A stretch of DNA of 64,000 nucleotides. Origin: Bacillota bacterium. GTDB lineage: Bacteria > Bacillota > Clostridia > Lachnospirales > Lachnospiraceae. Location: assembly GCA_023386815.1 (NCBI GenBank), contig JAEWIZ010000002.1, positions 195,354 to 259,353 on the forward strand. Direction: 5' to 3'. The translations under genes and the position numbers were made by a program. The notes beneath the pieces are model-generated. The model was not told the DNA's origin and searched no databases. It worked only from the letters and a program-made list of their open reading frames with translations. The first letter of the stretch is position 1; the number at the start of each line of letters is the position of its first letter. Positions 33,564-42,629 of the stretch are shown piece after piece.

Positions 33564-34694
33564 TTACACTGCCTTATTCTTTAAACCGTATACATAAGCG
33601 AGTACTTCCGCTGTCATCTGATAAAGTTCGGAAGGAATCTCCTCCCCAATCTCAACATTATAATAAAGCATTCTTGCTAACGGTTTATTTTCCACGATCT
33701 CAATCTGATTTTCTCTTGCAATCTCTTTCATTTTTTCCGCAAGATGATCCGCACCCTTGGCTAGTAACACCGGAGCAGAACTGGATTCTCTATCATATTG
33801 AATTGCAGCCGCCAGATGCGTCGGGTTCGTTATAACAACATCTGCCTTGGGTAAATTCTGCATCATACGGCGCATCGATGATTCCTTCATCCTTTGTTTG
33901 ATTTTACCTTTGACTTGAGGATCGCCTTCACTGTTTTTAAACTCATCCTTAACTTCCTGTTTTGACATCCTCATATCTTTTTTAAATTTAAACTTTTGAT
34001 ATATTAAATCTCCAACCCCTATGACTAAAAATATAAGACTTATTTCCAGACCAAGATTGATGACAAGATTTCCTATTAAAATAATCGCCTGCTCCAGCTT
34101 CATATCATATAACTGGAACAGCATTGCCCACTCATCCTTTAAGGTACTATAAGCGATATATGAAATTACGATAATCTTAAGTACCTCTATAACAATTTCA
34201 ATAATTTTTTCCTTTGAAAGTATCTTTTTAAATCCTGAAATCGGATTTATTTTACTAAACTTTGGTGCCATTGTTTTTAAGGATATCTTCCATTTCACCT
34301 GAAACAGTACCACAATAAAAGATACTATGACAGCAATAACAAAGATAGGAAGACAAATAATTAATATATCTAGAAATGCATCCCTTAATAAGGTACTTAC
34401 AATGGCGATTGAAAACTCATCACCGGTATATTTATCAATATTATGAAAGCCTTTTTTATACGTCTGTATGAATTGACCCCCAATATAACCGGCAAATAGT
34501 TTTAAGCATATGAATAAGACTGCTAGCCCTGATGCTGAAGTCAATTCGTTACTTCTGGCAACCTGCCCTTCATCACGGGCATCTGATAATTTCTTTGCAG
34601 TAGGCTCTTCCGTTTTATCAGGCCCGTCTGCAAAGTACTGAAGGTTATATGAGAGCCGATAGGAAGCATACTGAATATCTTTCAACTGTATCAT
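33564..34694 (-). CDS. flhB: Flagellar export switch protein FlhB
   Basis: 376 residues. The N-terminus reads DGPDKTEEPTAKKLSDARDE, followed by four membrane helices. The cytoplasmic domain contains the autocleavage motif NPTH (VVITNPTHLAAAIQYD). Self-cleavage at N-P switches export from hook to filament proteins. It lies between fliR and flhA. Confidence 0.97.
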   Translation of the reverse strand: MIQLKDIQYASYRLSYNLQYFADGPDKTEEPTAKKLSDARDEGQVARSNELTSASGLAVLFICLKLFAGYIGGQFIQTYKKGFHNIDKYTGDEFSIAIVSTLLRDAFLDILIICLPIFVIAVIVSFIVVLFQVKWKISLKTMAPKFSKINPISGFKKILSKEKIIEIVIEVLKIIVISYIAYSTLKDEWAMLFQLYDMKLEQAIILIGNLVINLGLEISLIFLVIGVGDLIYQKFKFKKDMRMSKQEVKDEFKNSEGDPQVKGKIKQRMKESSMRRMMQNLPKADVVITNPTHLAAAIQYDRESSSAPVLLAKGADHLAEKMKEIARENQIEIVENKPLARMLYYNVEIGEEIPSELYQMTAEVLAYVYGLKNKAV

Positions 34695-34751
34695 TATGTA
34701 GTTCCTGCTTTCTATATGCTCTTTGCATATCTGATCCCGACCACAAATATC

Positions 34752-35519
34752 TTAATGTAATAACTCCAAGGATGCCTTCAATAACGTAAGCATTTCGTTG
34801 AATATAAAATCCGCAACAGAAGGAACCATGTCAATAATTAATATCATAACAAATAAACCAACAAAAATCTTGAGTTGCATACCAATTACGAACATGTTCA
34901 TCTGTGGTGCAATTTTTACTAAGATCGCCAATATTGTATTCACAACTAGAATCGCTGCAAATACAGGCAGTACAATACGAAAGCCGATAATAAAATAATC
35001 TGTAATAAAGGTTATCATCAGTTTGTAAATATTGGTATTAATGATCACTTCTCCTAACCCAATAATTTGGAAGGAATCTATGATTGCCCGGATAAAATAA
35101 TGATGTAAATTCGTTATAAACATCATTAATAATACCATATATCCGTAGAGATTGGCCGTTATCGTAGTCTGAACCTGAGAAGTCGGATCAATTTCATTGA
35201 TCATCGAGAAACCAATCTCGGTATCTATCATTTGTCCGGCAAAGGAAAGAATCTGATAGGCTATATTTGCAAAAAAGCCCATGATTGCTCCTGCAAGGGC
35301 TTCCTTAATAATAATGATGGAATAATCAATTACGCTTTCATACTCCGGTGATGTAAACGGTACTGTATAGAATAAGATAGCGGTCATAAAAATTGCTAAA
35401 CCAATTTTAACTCGATTCGGTACATTTCTTAGTGAAAAAAAAGGAGCCGTAAATACAAATCCGGTAATCCTCACAAGTATTAATAAAAATGCTTCAAAAT
35501 TCTCTAATGTAAACGTCAT
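34752..35519 (-). CDS. fliR: Flagellar export protein FliR
   Basis: 255 residues with six hydrophobic helices. Recognisable blocks are FTAPFFSLRNVPNRVKIGLA near the N-terminus and AGQMIDTEIGFSM in the middle. The start codon overlaps the fliQ stop by four nt (ATGA), indicating coupled translation. Confidence 0.95.
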   Translation of the reverse strand: MTFTLENFEAFLLILVRITGFVFTAPFFSLRNVPNRVKIGLAIFMTAILFYTVPFTSPEYESVIDYSIIIIKEALAGAIMGFFANIAYQILSFAGQMIDTEIGFSMINEIDPTSQVQTTITANLYGYMVLLMMFITNLHHYFIRAIIDSFQIIGLGEVIINTNIYKLMITFITDYFIIGFRIVLPVFAAILVVNTILAILVKIAPQMNMFVIGMQLKIFVGLFVMILIIDMVPSVADFIFNEMLTLLKASLELLH

Positions 35520-35791
35520 AAATTATTAATATAATAGCTGAAGTTAGAAAATAACTCCACGGTATAACCCCTTAACTCATTTAATATCCAGCTTCCAAAC
35601 AGCATTAAAACAATAAAAATTGCAACCAACTTAGGAACAAATGTGAGGGTCTGTTCTTGAATTGAAGTAACCGTTTGCAAAATACTGATAATTAAACCTA
35701 CTACTAGTGAAACTAACAGCATCGGAGCAGATGTCTTTAGTATGATATAAAGCGCTTGTCTAACAATATCGATTACGATAACCTCATTCAT
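35516..35791 (-). CDS. fliQ: Flagellar export protein FliQ
   Basis: 91 residues, two membrane helices. Start: ATG at 35791 with GGAG five nt upstream, giving the usual length; the frame is open to 35812. The helical hairpin contains SLVVGLIISILQTVTSIQEQ and the TLTFVPKL block typical of FliQ. Confidence 0.94.
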   Translation of the reverse strand: MNEVIVIDIVRQALYIILKTSAPMLLVSLVVGLIISILQTVTSIQEQTLTFVPKLVAIFIVLMLFGSWILNELRGYTVELFSNFSYYINNL

Positions 35792-35821
35792 AATGACTCC
35801 CATGCCTTTCACAAACTTAAT

Positions 35822-35846
35822 GACCTATTCCGGAAATGAATAGGTC
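35822..35846. promoter_or_regulatory. Hairpin in the fliP-fliQ gap
   Basis: GACCTATTC (35822-35830) pairs perfectly with GAATAGGTC (35838-35846) around a 7-nt loop, in the 138-nt gap between fliP and fliQ. No T-run follows on the minus strand. It may stabilise or help process the long operon mRNA. Confidence 0.45.
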
Positions 35847-35929
35847 TTGAATCTTTGAACAAAACCTTTTCTTATGCTTCTTCTCATTATCCACTGGCCA
35901 AAAACTCTATCACCGAATTGTACCATGAA

Positions 35930-36778
35930 TCATTTGTAGAATGTTTTGACCACCTCACCAATTACCAAATTCCAACCGTCAGCCATAATAAATAATAATA
36001 TTTTGAAAGGAGTTGAAATTGTTGTTGGTGGCAGCATCATCATACCCATAGACATTAACGTAGATGCAACTACCATATCGATGACAATAAAAGGTATATA
36101 AATTAGAAAACCAATAATAAAGGCTTTTTGTAACTCACTGATGATAAAGGAAGGTATAATAACAGTAATCGGGATTTCATCCAAGGATTGTAAATTACTT
36201 CTATCAATATCCGCGATATCCATAAATAATCTTAAATCTTTTGCTCTGACTTGCTCCAGCATAAAGGTTCTGATCGGTGCAACTCCTGCATCCCAAGCTT
36301 CTTCCTGTGTTATTGTCCCCTTGGCTAGGGGTTGGATTGCATCCGTATTAACCTTCGTAAAAATGGGTGACATAATGAAGAAGGTTAAAAACAAGGATAA
36401 ACCAACGATAATTTGGTTTGGAGGAGTCGTCTGCAGACCTAACGCAGATCTGACAAAATGCAGAACAATGATAATCCTGGTAAAAGAAGTTACCATGATT
36501 AATATGGAAGGAGCCAGACTGATTACCGTTAGAACCATTAACATCTGTAATGAGGATGACAGCGAATTAGCATCCTCATCCGTATTTAATGTAAATTCCA
36601 GGGGTCCCAAAGCTCCCGTAACATTATTACCATTGTCATTCGTAGAATTCGTTACCGTGTCCTTCACAGTCGTTGCATAAGCTGTACTACCTTTAAACGC
36701 CGCTAAAAAGCATATTACAAGAAGTATTACAATTACTGCTGGTTTTCTACTAAAAAGTTTTTTCACATTTGTGTTCAT
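35930..36778 (-). CDS. fliP: Flagellar export protein FliP
   Basis: About 282 residues from the ATG at 36778; an upstream in-frame TTG is less likely. A signal peptide (basic NVKKLFSRK, then a hydrophobic core ending STAYA) fits FliP, which is unusual among export proteins in having a cleaved leader. Core motifs are SFTRIIIVLHFVRSALG, PPNQIIVGLSLFLTFFIM and MGMMMLPP. It builds the export pore with FliQ and FliR. Confidence 0.96.
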   Translation of the reverse strand: MNTNVKKLFSRKPAVIVILLVICFLAAFKGSTAYATTVKDTVTNSTNDNGNNVTGALGPLEFTLNTDEDANSLSSSLQMLMVLTVISLAPSILIMVTSFTRIIIVLHFVRSALGLQTTPPNQIIVGLSLFLTFFIMSPIFTKVNTDAIQPLAKGTITQEEAWDAGVAPIRTFMLEQVRAKDLRLFMDIADIDRSNLQSLDEIPITVIIPSFIISELQKAFIIGFLIYIPFIVIDMVVASTLMSMGMMMLPPTTISTPFKILLFIMADGWNLVIGEVVKTFYK

Positions 36779-36790
36779 GAATACCAACCT

Positions 36791-37258
36791 TTACTTATTC
36801 CTAGGATTAAAGCCGTTTCTCAACTTATCAAGTGTCTGTGTGAAGGATTGTACCTCTATTCCCGGTTCTGATTTAATGAGCACTTCCGCTTCATCAAGTT
36901 CCGTAATATAGTTAATCGAATCCTTTCCAATTGCAATGACAAGATACTTATTTGCAACTTTTACAATCTCAATCACTTTATTCGGGCCGATACGGTAAGC
37001 ATCAATCACCTGGAAATTGCTGTGTTTTAGTTGTCCTTGCTTCATACCACCAATAAATTTGGTGGTATAGTATGCCGCTATTAGAATAACGATTAGCAAG
37101 ATGACCAAACCCAACATTTGAATAAAACTATCCCATGTAGACACTGAATTTGATACTCCGGCAGCCACATTACTCTCTGTGTCGTTAGCGGCTGGTGTTG
37201 GTGTTGTTTTCAGCTGTGATAATATACTATCTAAAATGACAATAGTTTTATGTTGCAT
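36791..37258 (-). CDS. fliO: Flagellar biosynthesis protein FliO
   Basis: 155 residues: a Thr/Asn-rich N-terminus, one membrane helix (LVILLIVILIAAYYTTKFIG) and a small basic cytoplasmic domain (VIDAYRIGPNKVIEIVKVAN) typical of FliO/FliZ. It assists FliP ring assembly and sits directly before fliP. Confidence 0.88.
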   Translation of the reverse strand: MQHKTIVILDSILSQLKTTPTPAANDTESNVAAGVSNSVSTWDSFIQMLGLVILLIVILIAAYYTTKFIGGMKQGQLKHSNFQVIDAYRIGPNKVIEIVKVANKYLVIAIGKDSINYITELDEAEVLIKSEPGIEVQSFTQTLDKLRNGFNPRNK

Positions 37259-37265
37259 TCTTTTA

Positions 37266-37628
37266 TTAACCTACTGCTTTCTTAACTGCTTCCAATACTC
37301 TATCTGCTTGGAATGGTTTTACAATAAAGTCCTTAGCACCTGATTGAATTGATTCAATAACCATCGCTTGCTGTCCCATAGCTGAGCACATAATAACGTT
37401 TGCACTCGGATCTACAGCTTTAATTTTCTTAAGGGCTTGAATACCGTCCATCTCAGGCATCGTAATGTCCATCATAACAAGATCCGGCTTTGTTTCCTGA
37501 TACTTATCTACTGCCTTCAGGCCGTTCTCTGCTTCTCCTGCGATATTATAGCCGTTTTTAGTTAAAATATCCTTGATCATCATTCTCATAAAAGCTGCAT
37601 CATCGCATATTAATATACTCTTCGCCAT
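37266..37628 (-). CDS. cheY: Chemotaxis response regulator CheY
   Basis: 120 residues from the ATG at 37628, with GGGAGA seven nt upstream. Receiver fold with acidic pair DD9-10, phosphorylated Asp54 (LVMMDITMPEMDG), the switch residue in MCSAMGQ and Lys in FIVKPFQ. CheY-P binds FliM and FliY at the switch. Between fliY and fliO, as in B. subtilis. Confidence 0.96.
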   Translation of the reverse strand: MAKSILICDDAAFMRMMIKDILTKNGYNIAGEAENGLKAVDKYQETKPDLVMMDITMPEMDGIQALKKIKAVDPSANVIMCSAMGQQAMVIESIQSGAKDFIVKPFQADRVLEAVKKAVG

Positions 37629-37667
37629 ACTAATTTCTCCCATCTTCTTGTGTTTATAATTTCTTAA

Positions 37668-38879
37668 CTAACTTGTTTTTTGCTTTATGATTTCCGTTAC
37701 TCGGATACCGAAGGCTTCTTCCATAACAACAACTTCACCCTTAGCTACGAATTTACCATTTACCAATACATCAATCGGTTCACCCGCTAAACGGTTTAGT
37801 TCAATAATCGTACCTGGTGTAAAATCCAGAATTTCCTTTATTGATTTACTGGTTCTACCAAGTTCAACCGTAACCTCCAATGGTACATCCATCAACAAAT
37901 CAATGTTTTCCGGTTGAACCACCCCACTCATCATAGGAGAAAAGGAAGTGAATTGTACTGGTTGTACATTAACATCCTGCACCGGCTGCATTGGCGGCAT
38001 CTGAGGCATCATGTATGGCATTTGTCCTGGCATCATCATCTGCTGATACGGATTATACTGAGGCTGTTGCATCTGCATTTGTGGCTGCTGCATCTGTGCT
38101 TGTTGCATCTGAGGCTGCTGCACCTGCATCTGGGGTGGCGGTGTTTCAGCTTTCTTTGCCGTACTATCCGCTGCCGGCCTGGTCGGAACATCCGGTTCCA
38201 TCGATGTTGCTTGAACAAATTGCTTATACAAGTCTCTAGCAAATTCGAAGGGATATAACTGCATCAATACGCTGTCGACTAAATCTCCAATTTCCATATG
38301 AAATGATACTCGAACAAATTCTCCTTGTAAGAATTCAGCAATGTTCTCTCCATTCATATGTTCATATAAATCAATCACAGCAGCAGTCGGTGGACTGATA
38401 TCTACCCTCTTTTCTAACATGGAGGATATAGAAGTTGCAGCAGAACCCATCATTTGGTTCATTGCTTCACTAATTGCACTCAAATGCAATTCCGTCAGTT
38501 CCCCGGATATATTAGTTCCATCCCCTCCCATCATTAAGTCGGTGATGATTTTAACATCATTTTCTTTCAGAATCAAGATGTTATTTCCATCTAATCCATC
38601 CTGATAGTAAATTTGTATAAATACACAGGGTTTATCATAGCTGTTGACAACATCTTTCCAATTTGCATATTCAACAACTGGTGTCGTAATATTTACTCTC
38701 TGGTTTACCAGTGAAAACAGTGTAGTAGCTGCAGTTCCCATACTGATATTTGATATCTCACCAATTGCATCCTTTTCGGCATCGGTTAATTGCTCTTTTG
38801 GCTCACCGGTTCCCGAATCATCTGCACCCATACCATTTAGCAGGGCATTAATCTCTTCTTGAGATAGCATTCCATCCAT
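37668..38879 (-). CDS. fliY: Flagellar switch protein FliY (CheC-like plus FliN domain)
   Basis: 403 residues. The N-terminal CheY-binding peptide is MLSQEEINALLNGMG. A CheC-like phosphatase domain has two active-site helices (AIGEISNISMGTAATTLF and AISEAMNQMMGSAATSIS). A Gln/Met/Pro linker (about residues 245-300, tandem MQQPQ-type units) precedes the C-terminal SpoA domain (DVPLEVTVELGRTSKSIKEI). The linker is low-complexity and longer than I would expect, and it may vary in length between strains. It forms the C-ring with FliM and FliG. Confidence 0.95.
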   Translation of the reverse strand: MDGMLSQEEINALLNGMGADDSGTGEPKEQLTDAEKDAIGEISNISMGTAATTLFSLVNQRVNITTPVVEYANWKDVVNSYDKPCVFIQIYYQDGLDGNNILILKENDVKIITDLMMGGDGTNISGELTELHLSAISEAMNQMMGSAATSISSMLEKRVDISPPTAAVIDLYEHMNGENIAEFLQGEFVRVSFHMEIGDLVDSVLMQLYPFEFARDLYKQFVQATSMEPDVPTRPAADSTAKKAETPPPQMQVQQPQMQQAQMQQPQMQMQQPQYNPYQQMMMPGQMPYMMPQMPPMQPVQDVNVQPVQFTSFSPMMSGVVQPENIDLLMDVPLEVTVELGRTSKSIKEILDFTPGTIIELNRLAGEPIDVLVNGKFVAKGEVVVMEEAFGIRVTEIIKQKTS

Positions 38880-38885
38880 AGCCTG

Positions 38886-39866
38886 TTACTCCTCTCCTCT
38901 GATGATAGATGAAATCTTTACCGCATAGGAACCCGAGGATGCACCAGGAAGTGCGGTAAATTTATATAAGTTGCCCACATAGATGGCCAATTCATCTTCT
39001 GATTTCGAATTTAATTTTATTATGTCGCCTTTTTGCATGTTCATAAAGTCGTTAACGGATATCGTGCTTTTCCCCAATACCGCTTTAATGGGTATCCGTG
39101 CTTTCGAAATAGTTGATTCGATAACATCCTGATAGGATTTGTCATCCGTAAGCTGCATCGTAGAATACCAATATTTTGTATTTAGCTTATCGATTACTTT
39201 TTCTAAGCATACATAGGGCAGACATATATTCATCATTCCTTCAATATTACCTATTTTTATATTTAATGTTACGATTGATATCATCTCACTTGGTGAAATA
39301 ATTTGAGCAAACTGTGAATTTGTCTCAATCCGCAACAACCTTGGCTGAAGTTGTATTACATTAGCCCATGGTTCTCGCAACAAATTCGTACAGATGTTGA
39401 AAATACGCTCCATAATTGATAATTCGATTTCCGAAAAATCTCTTGCCTTTTCCAGAGGATAACCTCCGCCACCCAACATTCGATCTACAATTGCATATCC
39501 TAGATTATCTGCTAATTCGATGATAATATTTCCCTCCAGAGGGGAAAAATCAACAATTCCTAATAAAACCGGATTTGATAGGGCGTTAGTAAATTCTGAA
39601 TATTGCACTGCTTCAGAGTTTATCACTTCAACCTGAACATTTTTTCTTAAATATGCAGGAAGATTCGTAGATAACAGTCTTCCATAATGTTCAAAGATAA
39701 TGTTTAATGTACGTAAATGTTCTTTGGAGAACTTTGATGGTCTGGCGAAATCATAATTTTTAACCTGCTTTTCCGTCGTCTGTTTATACTCATCCGCATC
39801 TAGTTCACCGCTAGAGAGCGCTGCAAGCAGATTATCTATCTCACTTTGGGATAGGACATCGCCCAT
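38886..39866 (-). CDS. fliM: Flagellar switch protein FliM
   Basis: 326 residues. The N-terminal CheY-P-binding motif is MGDVLSQSEIDNLLAAL. The middle domain contains MLGGGGYPLEKARDFSEIE (FliG contact, GGxG), and the C-terminal SpoA domain contains RIPIKAVLGKSTISVNDF. It lies next to fliY with 6 nt between. Confidence 0.96.
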   Translation of the reverse strand: MGDVLSQSEIDNLLAALSSGELDADEYKQTTEKQVKNYDFARPSKFSKEHLRTLNIIFEHYGRLLSTNLPAYLRKNVQVEVINSEAVQYSEFTNALSNPVLLGIVDFSPLEGNIIIELADNLGYAIVDRMLGGGGYPLEKARDFSEIELSIMERIFNICTNLLREPWANVIQLQPRLLRIETNSQFAQIISPSEMISIVTLNIKIGNIEGMMNICLPYVCLEKVIDKLNTKYWYSTMQLTDDKSYQDVIESTISKARIPIKAVLGKSTISVNDFMNMQKGDIIKLNSKSEDELAIYVGNLYKFTALPGASSGSYAVKISSIIRGEE

Positions 39867-39989
39867 GATCTTTACCTCCCGTCATACTAGTAACATGATA
39901 ACATAAATTTTCAATAAAATCATCATTTTTCTTGTTCAAGCATTAAATTTCCATTTAAACTTACAAAATTCATGCCCGTATTTTAATGA

Positions 39990-40490
39990 CTAATTATACA
40001 CTACATTTCCGAAAGAAACATTGATAATAAAATCTGATTGAAACAATTCCTGAATTCTAGTTAATACCTGTTGCCTGATTTCTTCCTTGTAATCTTGTAC
40101 ATTATCAATACTGTATTTTCCAAACTCTTCAGTAACGATCTCCAAAACCGGGTTTTCATTCTCTGTAACCTTATCTTTTAGAAGCTCATAGTCCTCATGT
40201 TTACTATTCATTGATAAGGACACATACAAAATTGCATAATGCGGTTCCGAACTGCTGCTGTCGAGCTTGATGGTAAGCTTATCTTCATATTTTTGAGTAA
40301 CAATATCGGATACACTCGGCTTTTCCTCCTGAGTATCTTCCAACTCCAAATCAACAATGGATGCCACTTTTGTAACTAATTGATTTGTCTTATTAGAGGT
40401 TGGCACAATCACAAAAATCAGCATCGCTAACAGAACTGTATTGATGAGTGTGATTGCCATGATAATTATTGTCAATATGTTCTTCTTCAT
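39990..40490 (-). CDS. fliL: Flagellar basal body protein FliL
   Basis: 166 residues. A membrane helix near the N-terminus (ILTIIIMAITLINTVLLAML) is followed by an extracytoplasmic domain. The C-terminal signature is EIRQQVLTRIQELFQSD followed by INVSFGNVVYN. It supports stator function; it lies between motB and fliM. The 123 nt between it and fliM hold no gene. Confidence 0.85.
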   Translation of the reverse strand: MKKNILTIIIMAITLINTVLLAMLIFVIVPTSNKTNQLVTKVASIVDLELEDTQEEKPSVSDIVTQKYEDKLTIKLDSSSSEPHYAILYVSLSMNSKHEDYELLKDKVTENENPVLEIVTEEFGKYSIDNVQDYKEEIRQQVLTRIQELFQSDFIINVSFGNVVYN

Positions 40491-40538
40491 CAGATATCCC
40501 CCTTAATTATTGCATCTTATCTTTCATTATAATAATCT

Positions 40539-41489
40539 TTAATTATTATAATATCGATTATATACCTTAATCTCAATTCTTCGATTCTTAGCTCTACCCG
40601 CTGCTGTCGAATTATTCGCAATCGGATCATATTCTCCTCTTCCGGAATATTTCAAGTAATCCGGATCAATACCACATTTATCGATCAAATATTCTGCCGC
40701 ATTTAAAGCTCTGGCAGAGGACAGCCAGTTATTGTCTCTATAATTAGAATTAGAGATCGGCATATTATCCGTATGTCCGGTTATTTCAATCGAATGCCCT
40801 TCAAATTTCTCTAATATTTTTCCTAAATTATTAAAAATAGAATATGCCTCTTCTCTGATATCCGCACTACCCGAATCAAAAAGTACAGAGCCTCTGATGG
40901 TTAACTGGACATATTGATAATTCGGATCCAAGCTTAGTTCAACATAATCCTGTAAATCATATTTTTCAGCTAGATTAGAGGTTTTATTATACATATTCTT
41001 TGTTTCATCTTTCATCTGCGCTTGCAATAAGGATAAGGCTTCTTTAATGGATTGACTGTTATTATCCATAGGGGTGTCTGCTCCTTTTGTACCGTCTTGA
41101 ACCCCCTCTGAATTAGCCTTAGTATCCATAACCTCCTGAGAAGCTGATGCATTTTTCGACGAATCATTCGAATTTGCATCATTACTTGAATCACTTGACC
41201 CATCGGAAGCTCTTCCCATGTCATTAATAAATTGACTTAAATCAGTTAATTGAGAAACACCTGCTGATATTAATCTACCCTTTCCATCAATATCACTGCC
41301 GCCACCTTCAAAAACTCCAAAGGAATTGGCCATGGAAATAGAAACATCTTCAAACTTTTGCTCACTTACTGTTGACAAAGAGAATAATAATACAAAAAAG
41401 CATAGCAAAAGGTTCATTAAATCTGCAAAAGTAGCCATCCATGGAGCGATTTCACCACCACCGCTACTTTCTTTCTTCTTTCTAGCCAA
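40539..41489 (-). CDS. motB: Flagellar motor stator protein MotB
   Basis: About 316 residues. Membrane helix with the proton-carrying Asp in WMATFADLMNLLLCFFVLLF; a Ser/Asn-rich periplasmic linker follows (about residues 85-150), then an OmpA-like peptidoglycan-binding domain (ITGHTDNMPISNSNYRDNNW, SGRGEYDP). Start: I prefer the TTG at 41489, which overlaps the motA stop and gives the usual LARKKKESSGG opening; an ATG at 41510 is also in frame but lies deep inside motA with no SD. Confidence 0.92.
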   Translation of the reverse strand: MARKKKESSGGGEIAPWMATFADLMNLLLCFFVLLFSLSTVSEQKFEDVSISMANSFGVFEGGGSDIDGKGRLISAGVSQLTDLSQFINDMGRASDGSSDSSNDANSNDSSKNASASQEVMDTKANSEGVQDGTKGADTPMDNNSQSIKEALSLLQAQMKDETKNMYNKTSNLAEKYDLQDYVELSLDPNYQYVQLTIRGSVLFDSGSADIREEAYSIFNNLGKILEKFEGHSIEITGHTDNMPISNSNYRDNNWLSSARALNAAEYLIDKCGIDPDYLKYSGRGEYDPIANNSTAAGRAKNRRIEIKVYNRYYNN

Positions 41490-42291
41490 TCGCTTCACCA
41501 CTTTCTTCATTTAACTTCGCTCTGCGGGCTGGTGACAGGAAGGATTTTAATTTTTCCTCAATAACTCTAGGATTTTCACCTGCCTGTATGGAAAGTAAAC
41601 CCTCCACCATAACTTCTTTCACCATGATCTCTTTTGCACTGTTTTGTTTTAATTTTGTTGCAATCGGAGTACATATCCAGTTTGCAATTAATGAACCATA
41701 GAAGGTAGTAATCAAGGCAACTGCCATATTGGGACCAATTGAAGCAACATCATCCAGTTTTTTCAACATATTTACAAGACCAATCAGAGTTCCAATCATA
41801 CCCCAAGCAGGTCCCATTGCTGCCCATGAATCCCAAAAAGCTGCTTTCTCTGCGTGTCTGCCTTCAATACAACCCAACTCTGTTTCAAGAATATTTCTTA
41901 CTAATTCCGGATCCGTACCATCGACAATCAGTAACAAGCCTTTTTTCATAAACTCATCATCAATATTATTGGCAGCTTCCTCAAGTGCCAACAACCCTTC
42001 TTTTCTTGCTACATTAGACAATTCAATAATAGAAGTGATAGTTTCCTCATCATTGGAAGGTGTTGTTCTTAATGCCATTTTAATACTTGAAATATTTTCA
42101 AGAAATCCTTTAAAACCAGGTGCCATGATGAGCGTACAGCAAAGAGATCCTCCAATTGTAATGAAGATAGATGGCAAATCATAAAAGTTTAATAATATTT
42201 CAATTCCCGACTGCCCTACCAAAATACCATAAATTACAACTACCAAACACATTACCAATCCAACTATAGTTGCTAAATCCAATTTTGCCAC
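41482..42291 (-). CDS. motA: Flagellar motor stator protein MotA
   Basis: 269 residues, four membrane helices. It starts MAKLDLATIVGLVMCLVVVI; the conserved stator block is WAAMGPAWGMIGTLIGLVNM and a later helix contains GPNMAVALITTFYGSLIANW. The proline motif of the last helix is present (ENPRVIEEKLKSFL). It overlaps motB. Confidence 0.96.
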   Translation of the reverse strand: MAKLDLATIVGLVMCLVVVIYGILVGQSGIEILLNFYDLPSIFITIGGSLCCTLIMAPGFKGFLENISSIKMALRTTPSNDEETITSIIELSNVARKEGLLALEEAANNIDDEFMKKGLLLIVDGTDPELVRNILETELGCIEGRHAEKAAFWDSWAAMGPAWGMIGTLIGLVNMLKKLDDVASIGPNMAVALITTFYGSLIANWICTPIATKLKQNSAKEIMVKEVMVEGLLSIQAGENPRVIEEKLKSFLSPARRAKLNEESGEAIG

Positions 42292-42333
42292 CTCTTATCT
42301 AAGTTTCTATTCTTCCTTTATTCTACATAATTC

Positions 42334-42516
42334 CTAATTAAATATTTCTTTTTTGTATAATATTACAAGATTTCTAACCTCTTGTCTACTTTCTTTTACT
42401 ATGATTTTATTCCCAGACGTTAGTGTAATAATTGTATCCGGAGACTCCTCAACTTTTTCAATCAGGTCTGCATTAATGATTAATTTAGAATCATTTAATC
42501 TTGTTACTTCAATCAT
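42334..42516 (-). CDS. flbD: FlbD-like small flagellar protein
   Basis: 60 residues from the ATG at 42516 with AAAGGAG upstream; the frame is open to 42606 but the upstream part has no SD and no similarity. It begins MIEVTRLNDSKLIINADLIE, the FlbD-family signature, and ends TSGNKIIVKESRQEV. It lies between flgE and motA. Its function in flagellar assembly is unclear; it is not the Caulobacter FlbD regulator. Confidence 0.9.
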   Translation of the reverse strand: MIEVTRLNDSKLIINADLIEKVEESPDTIITLTSGNKIIVKESRQEVRNLVILYKKEIFN

Positions 42517-42629
42517 GATTGCTCCTTTCTGATTCAAAAACAATCCCATTACTAATGATGGGGTGACAGTATTCATGCCACCCCATCTTCCACTGATGTT
42601 TAGCATACTTTTCCTACATCAGCCCTATG

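Noticed and set aside
37950..38150. CRISPR-like short repeats
   Set aside because: The near-repeats are in-frame codons of the FliY Gln/Met linker with no spacers; no CRISPR array or cas gene is in the window.
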